Positions 62,556 to 64,000 of a DNA stretch of 64,000 nt are shown piece after piece; the stretch's first letter is position 1; the number at the start of each line of letters is the position of its first letter. The stretch lies in NCBI GenBank assembly GCA_934255135.1, contig CAKQMV010000010.1, forward strand, positions 1-64,000, given 5' to 3'. The DNA comes from an uncultured Clostridia bacterium (lineage in GTDB: Bacteria; Bacillota; Clostridia; Peptostreptococcales; Anaerovoracaceae). The translations under genes were made by a program, and so were the position numbers. The notes under the pieces were generated by a model that worked only from the letters and a program-made list of their open reading frames with translations, searched no databases and was not told the origin of the DNA.

Positions 62556-63413
62556 TTACTCCTGATCTAGAATATAATCTCTTACAGTTTCAGCAGCTAC
62601 GATCATTGGTGATACGAGCTCTGTAACTCCGAGTGTGTCACTCAGTCTGTCGAAATCATTTCTGTCAACTTTGGCGATGACTTTAGAAACATCGTGGCTG
62701 AGGGCAAAAACCGCCATGAGCAGATTCTCCTCGTCAACTCCCGTAAGAGAGACAAATACATCTGCCTGGTGGATACCTTCTTCAAACAAAAGGTTCTTCT
62801 CTGTTCCGTCTCCCCAGATAACATTAACGTTATCCTGAAGATCCGCCGCAACATCGTAACACCTTTCTTTATCAAGTTCAACCAGTTTTACTGAACATTT
62901 CGAATCACTAAGAATTCTTGCCAGGTGAATACCAATCTTGCTGGCACCCATAAGCATAATCCTGAGAGGCTTCTTGCGCTTTACGGTTCTCATATGGAAT
63001 TCCGCATCTATTCTATTGTAAATCTCTTCTGCAGCGAGAAGGTCAGGGCTGAAAAGCATATCGATGCCAAAAGCTTCTTCTATCCTATCGAGCTCTTCCG
63101 GCGAATACTCGTGCTTTCTTACCTGGCAGATTGTATGGCTTGCGCCGTATCTCTTCGCAAGGTAGCAGGCCAGAAGGTTTGACTCGTCTGAGTTTGTTGT
63201 TGCAATAACCCAGTCAGTTCCCTTCATATCTACAGCCTTAAGTTCTCTGAAGTCAGTTCCATCAACGCACATTGCGAGAACGTCTTTGGTCTCGTCGATT
63301 CGCTGAACCTTGGCTTCATCCTTCTCTAAAACAGTGATATCGTGTGACGTATCACCAAGTGCGTTAATGATTGAGTTACCAATCTTTCCGCAACCGACAA
63401 TTACTATCTTCAT
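62556..63413 (-). CDS. trkA: Trk potassium system NAD-binding protein TrkA
   Basis: A 285-aa gating subunit with one full RCK_N domain (VIVGCGKIGNSIINALG) and a second one (LMGASKIGIHLARIL). The second C-terminal TrkA_C is short compared with the usual 450-aa two-repeat TrkA, so this is a half-length or shortened form. The ATG at 63413 follows GGGAG. Operon with trkH. Confidence 0.85.
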   Translation of the reverse strand: MKIVIVGCGKIGNSIINALGDTSHDITVLEKDEAKVQRIDETKDVLAMCVDGTDFRELKAVDMKGTDWVIATTNSDESNLLACYLAKRYGASHTICQVRKHEYSPEELDRIEEAFGIDMLFSPDLLAAEEIYNRIDAEFHMRTVKRKKPLRIMLMGASKIGIHLARILSDSKCSVKLVELDKERCYDVAADLQDNVNVIWGDGTEKNLLFEEGIHQADVFVSLTGVDEENLLMAVFALSHDVSKVIAKVDRNDFDRLSDTLGVTELVSPMIVAAETVRDYILDQE

Positions 63414-63551
63414 TAATATCTCCCGTAATATGTACATTCTTAGAATCAATAATTCTCAAATTAGCATTATAACACTTTAGTCAGCACGCTACAATTCTTA
63501 TACCTAATTTGATACAATAAAGGATAATTGATTGTGAGAGGAGAGACCGGA

Positions 63552-64000
63552 ATGCTCAATATTTATGCAGGAAGAGAGAATCTCGACAAAGAAAGATTCA
63601 TATATGACAGAATATCCGGCGAGGCGATAGTTCTCGTGCCTAACCAGTACACCCTGGTAGCAGAAAAGCAGGCACTTAAGTACACTGGTAGGAAGTGCCT
63701 TTTTGGCATAGAGATTCTTAGCATGAACAGACTCGGCATGAGACTCCTTAAGGAGCAGGGAAGAGAAAGTGTCAGCATGCTTTCGAGAACCGGTAGAACA
63801 ATGCTTCTCTCGAAGCTTATTAGAGATCACAGGGACGATCTCGACTTCTTCAGAAAGTCTGTAGGTAAGTCGTCCTTTACAGATATGATTTCTGACTTTA
63901 TAAGTGAGTTCAAGCAGCAGAACTGCAGCCTGGATGAGGTAATGAGGATGTGCGAGCGAGATGATGCAGATCCGATTCTAAGAAAGAAGCTCGGTGAGCT
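63552..64000 (+). CDS. addB: AddB/RexB nuclease-helicase subunit, 5' part
   Basis: The frame is open to the window end (about 149 codons). It has the AddB start: LNIYAGRENLDKERFIYDRI then VLVPNQYTLVAEKQALK and GIEILSMNRLGMRLLKEQG. AddAB processes double-strand breaks for recombination. AGAGGAG precedes the ATG. The Fe-S and nuclease domains are outside the window. Confidence 0.8.
   Translation, partial: MLNIYAGRENLDKERFIYDRISGEAIVLVPNQYTLVAEKQALKYTGRKCLFGIEILSMNRLGMRLLKEQGRESVSMLSRTGRTMLLSKLIRDHRDDLDFFRKSVGKSSFTDMISDFISEFKQQNCSLDEVMRMCERDDADPILRKKLGE

Overview
The window looks like chromosome of a low-to-mid GC anaerobic Bacillota (class Clostridia). The evidence is strong AGGAGG-type ribosome sites, a CoA-transferase of the butyryl-CoA:acetate/4-hydroxybutyrate type plus a butyrate kinase (a butyrate-forming fermenter), an L-2-hydroxyisocaproate-type dehydrogenase, an oxygen-independent gene set, SecA followed by prfB, and a UvrX/YolD pair. 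The genus is inferred only loosely; a relative of Eubacterium/Mogibacterium (Anaerovoracaceae) would fit.

Layout. 1-21.7 kb is mostly housekeeping backbone: a cut-off tRNA-Arg and a decayed tRNA-like copy, CoA-transferase, AIM24 protein, ung, a hydroxyacid dehydrogenase with a structured leader, a 1-kb gene-poor stretch full of repeats (5.0-5.95 kb), thrH, GNAT and DUF2156 genes, a DUF1858 protein, a B3/B4 protein and an MFS exporter. A metal block follows (csoR, copA with a fused copZ, a His-rich CobW GTPase, and a second CobW GTPase fused to a DUF1980-like domain), then a secreted GH25 lysozyme-like protein, an SOS-type Y-family polymerase/YolD pair, and rplM-rpsI.

21.7-38.9 kb is an AT-rich accessory island. 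It starts with arm-type repeats and a 5'-truncated tyrosine integrase. It then carries an array of related cassettes: ECF sigma factor, DUF4367 anti-sigma factor, a small secreted 141-aa protein, variable secreted or membrane cargo, a small secreted protein ending in a KGSYWL motif, and a VanZ-like membrane protein. Cassette A (22.6-26.9 kb) lacks most of its sigma gene. Cassette B (30.3-31.8 kb) is decayed and sits beside an IS21-family insertion. Cassette C (32.3-38.4 kb) is nearly complete, and a sigma-gene 5' stub at 38.6 kb marks a fourth copy. The island also holds a 313-bp inverted-repeat element that can fold into a nested pseudoknot. I consider the sigma-regulated secreted-cargo/VanZ array and this element the most novel content.

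39-64 kb returns to backbone: a DUF6110 protein plus a divergent metal P-type ATPase, tRNA-Thr, a divergent two-component pair, an SH3-like secreted protein, xpt, butyrate kinase, LysR-DMT exporter, a ferredoxin-type aldo/keto reductase, tRNA-Arg, gpsA, metNIQ controlled by a methionine-rich leader peptide with attenuator, a CorC/HlyC protein, secA, prfB with its +1 frameshift, a HAD phosphatase, a thioredoxin-reductase-like protein, TrkH-TrkA potassium uptake, and the 5' part of addB. All assignments come from reading motifs; no database search was run.
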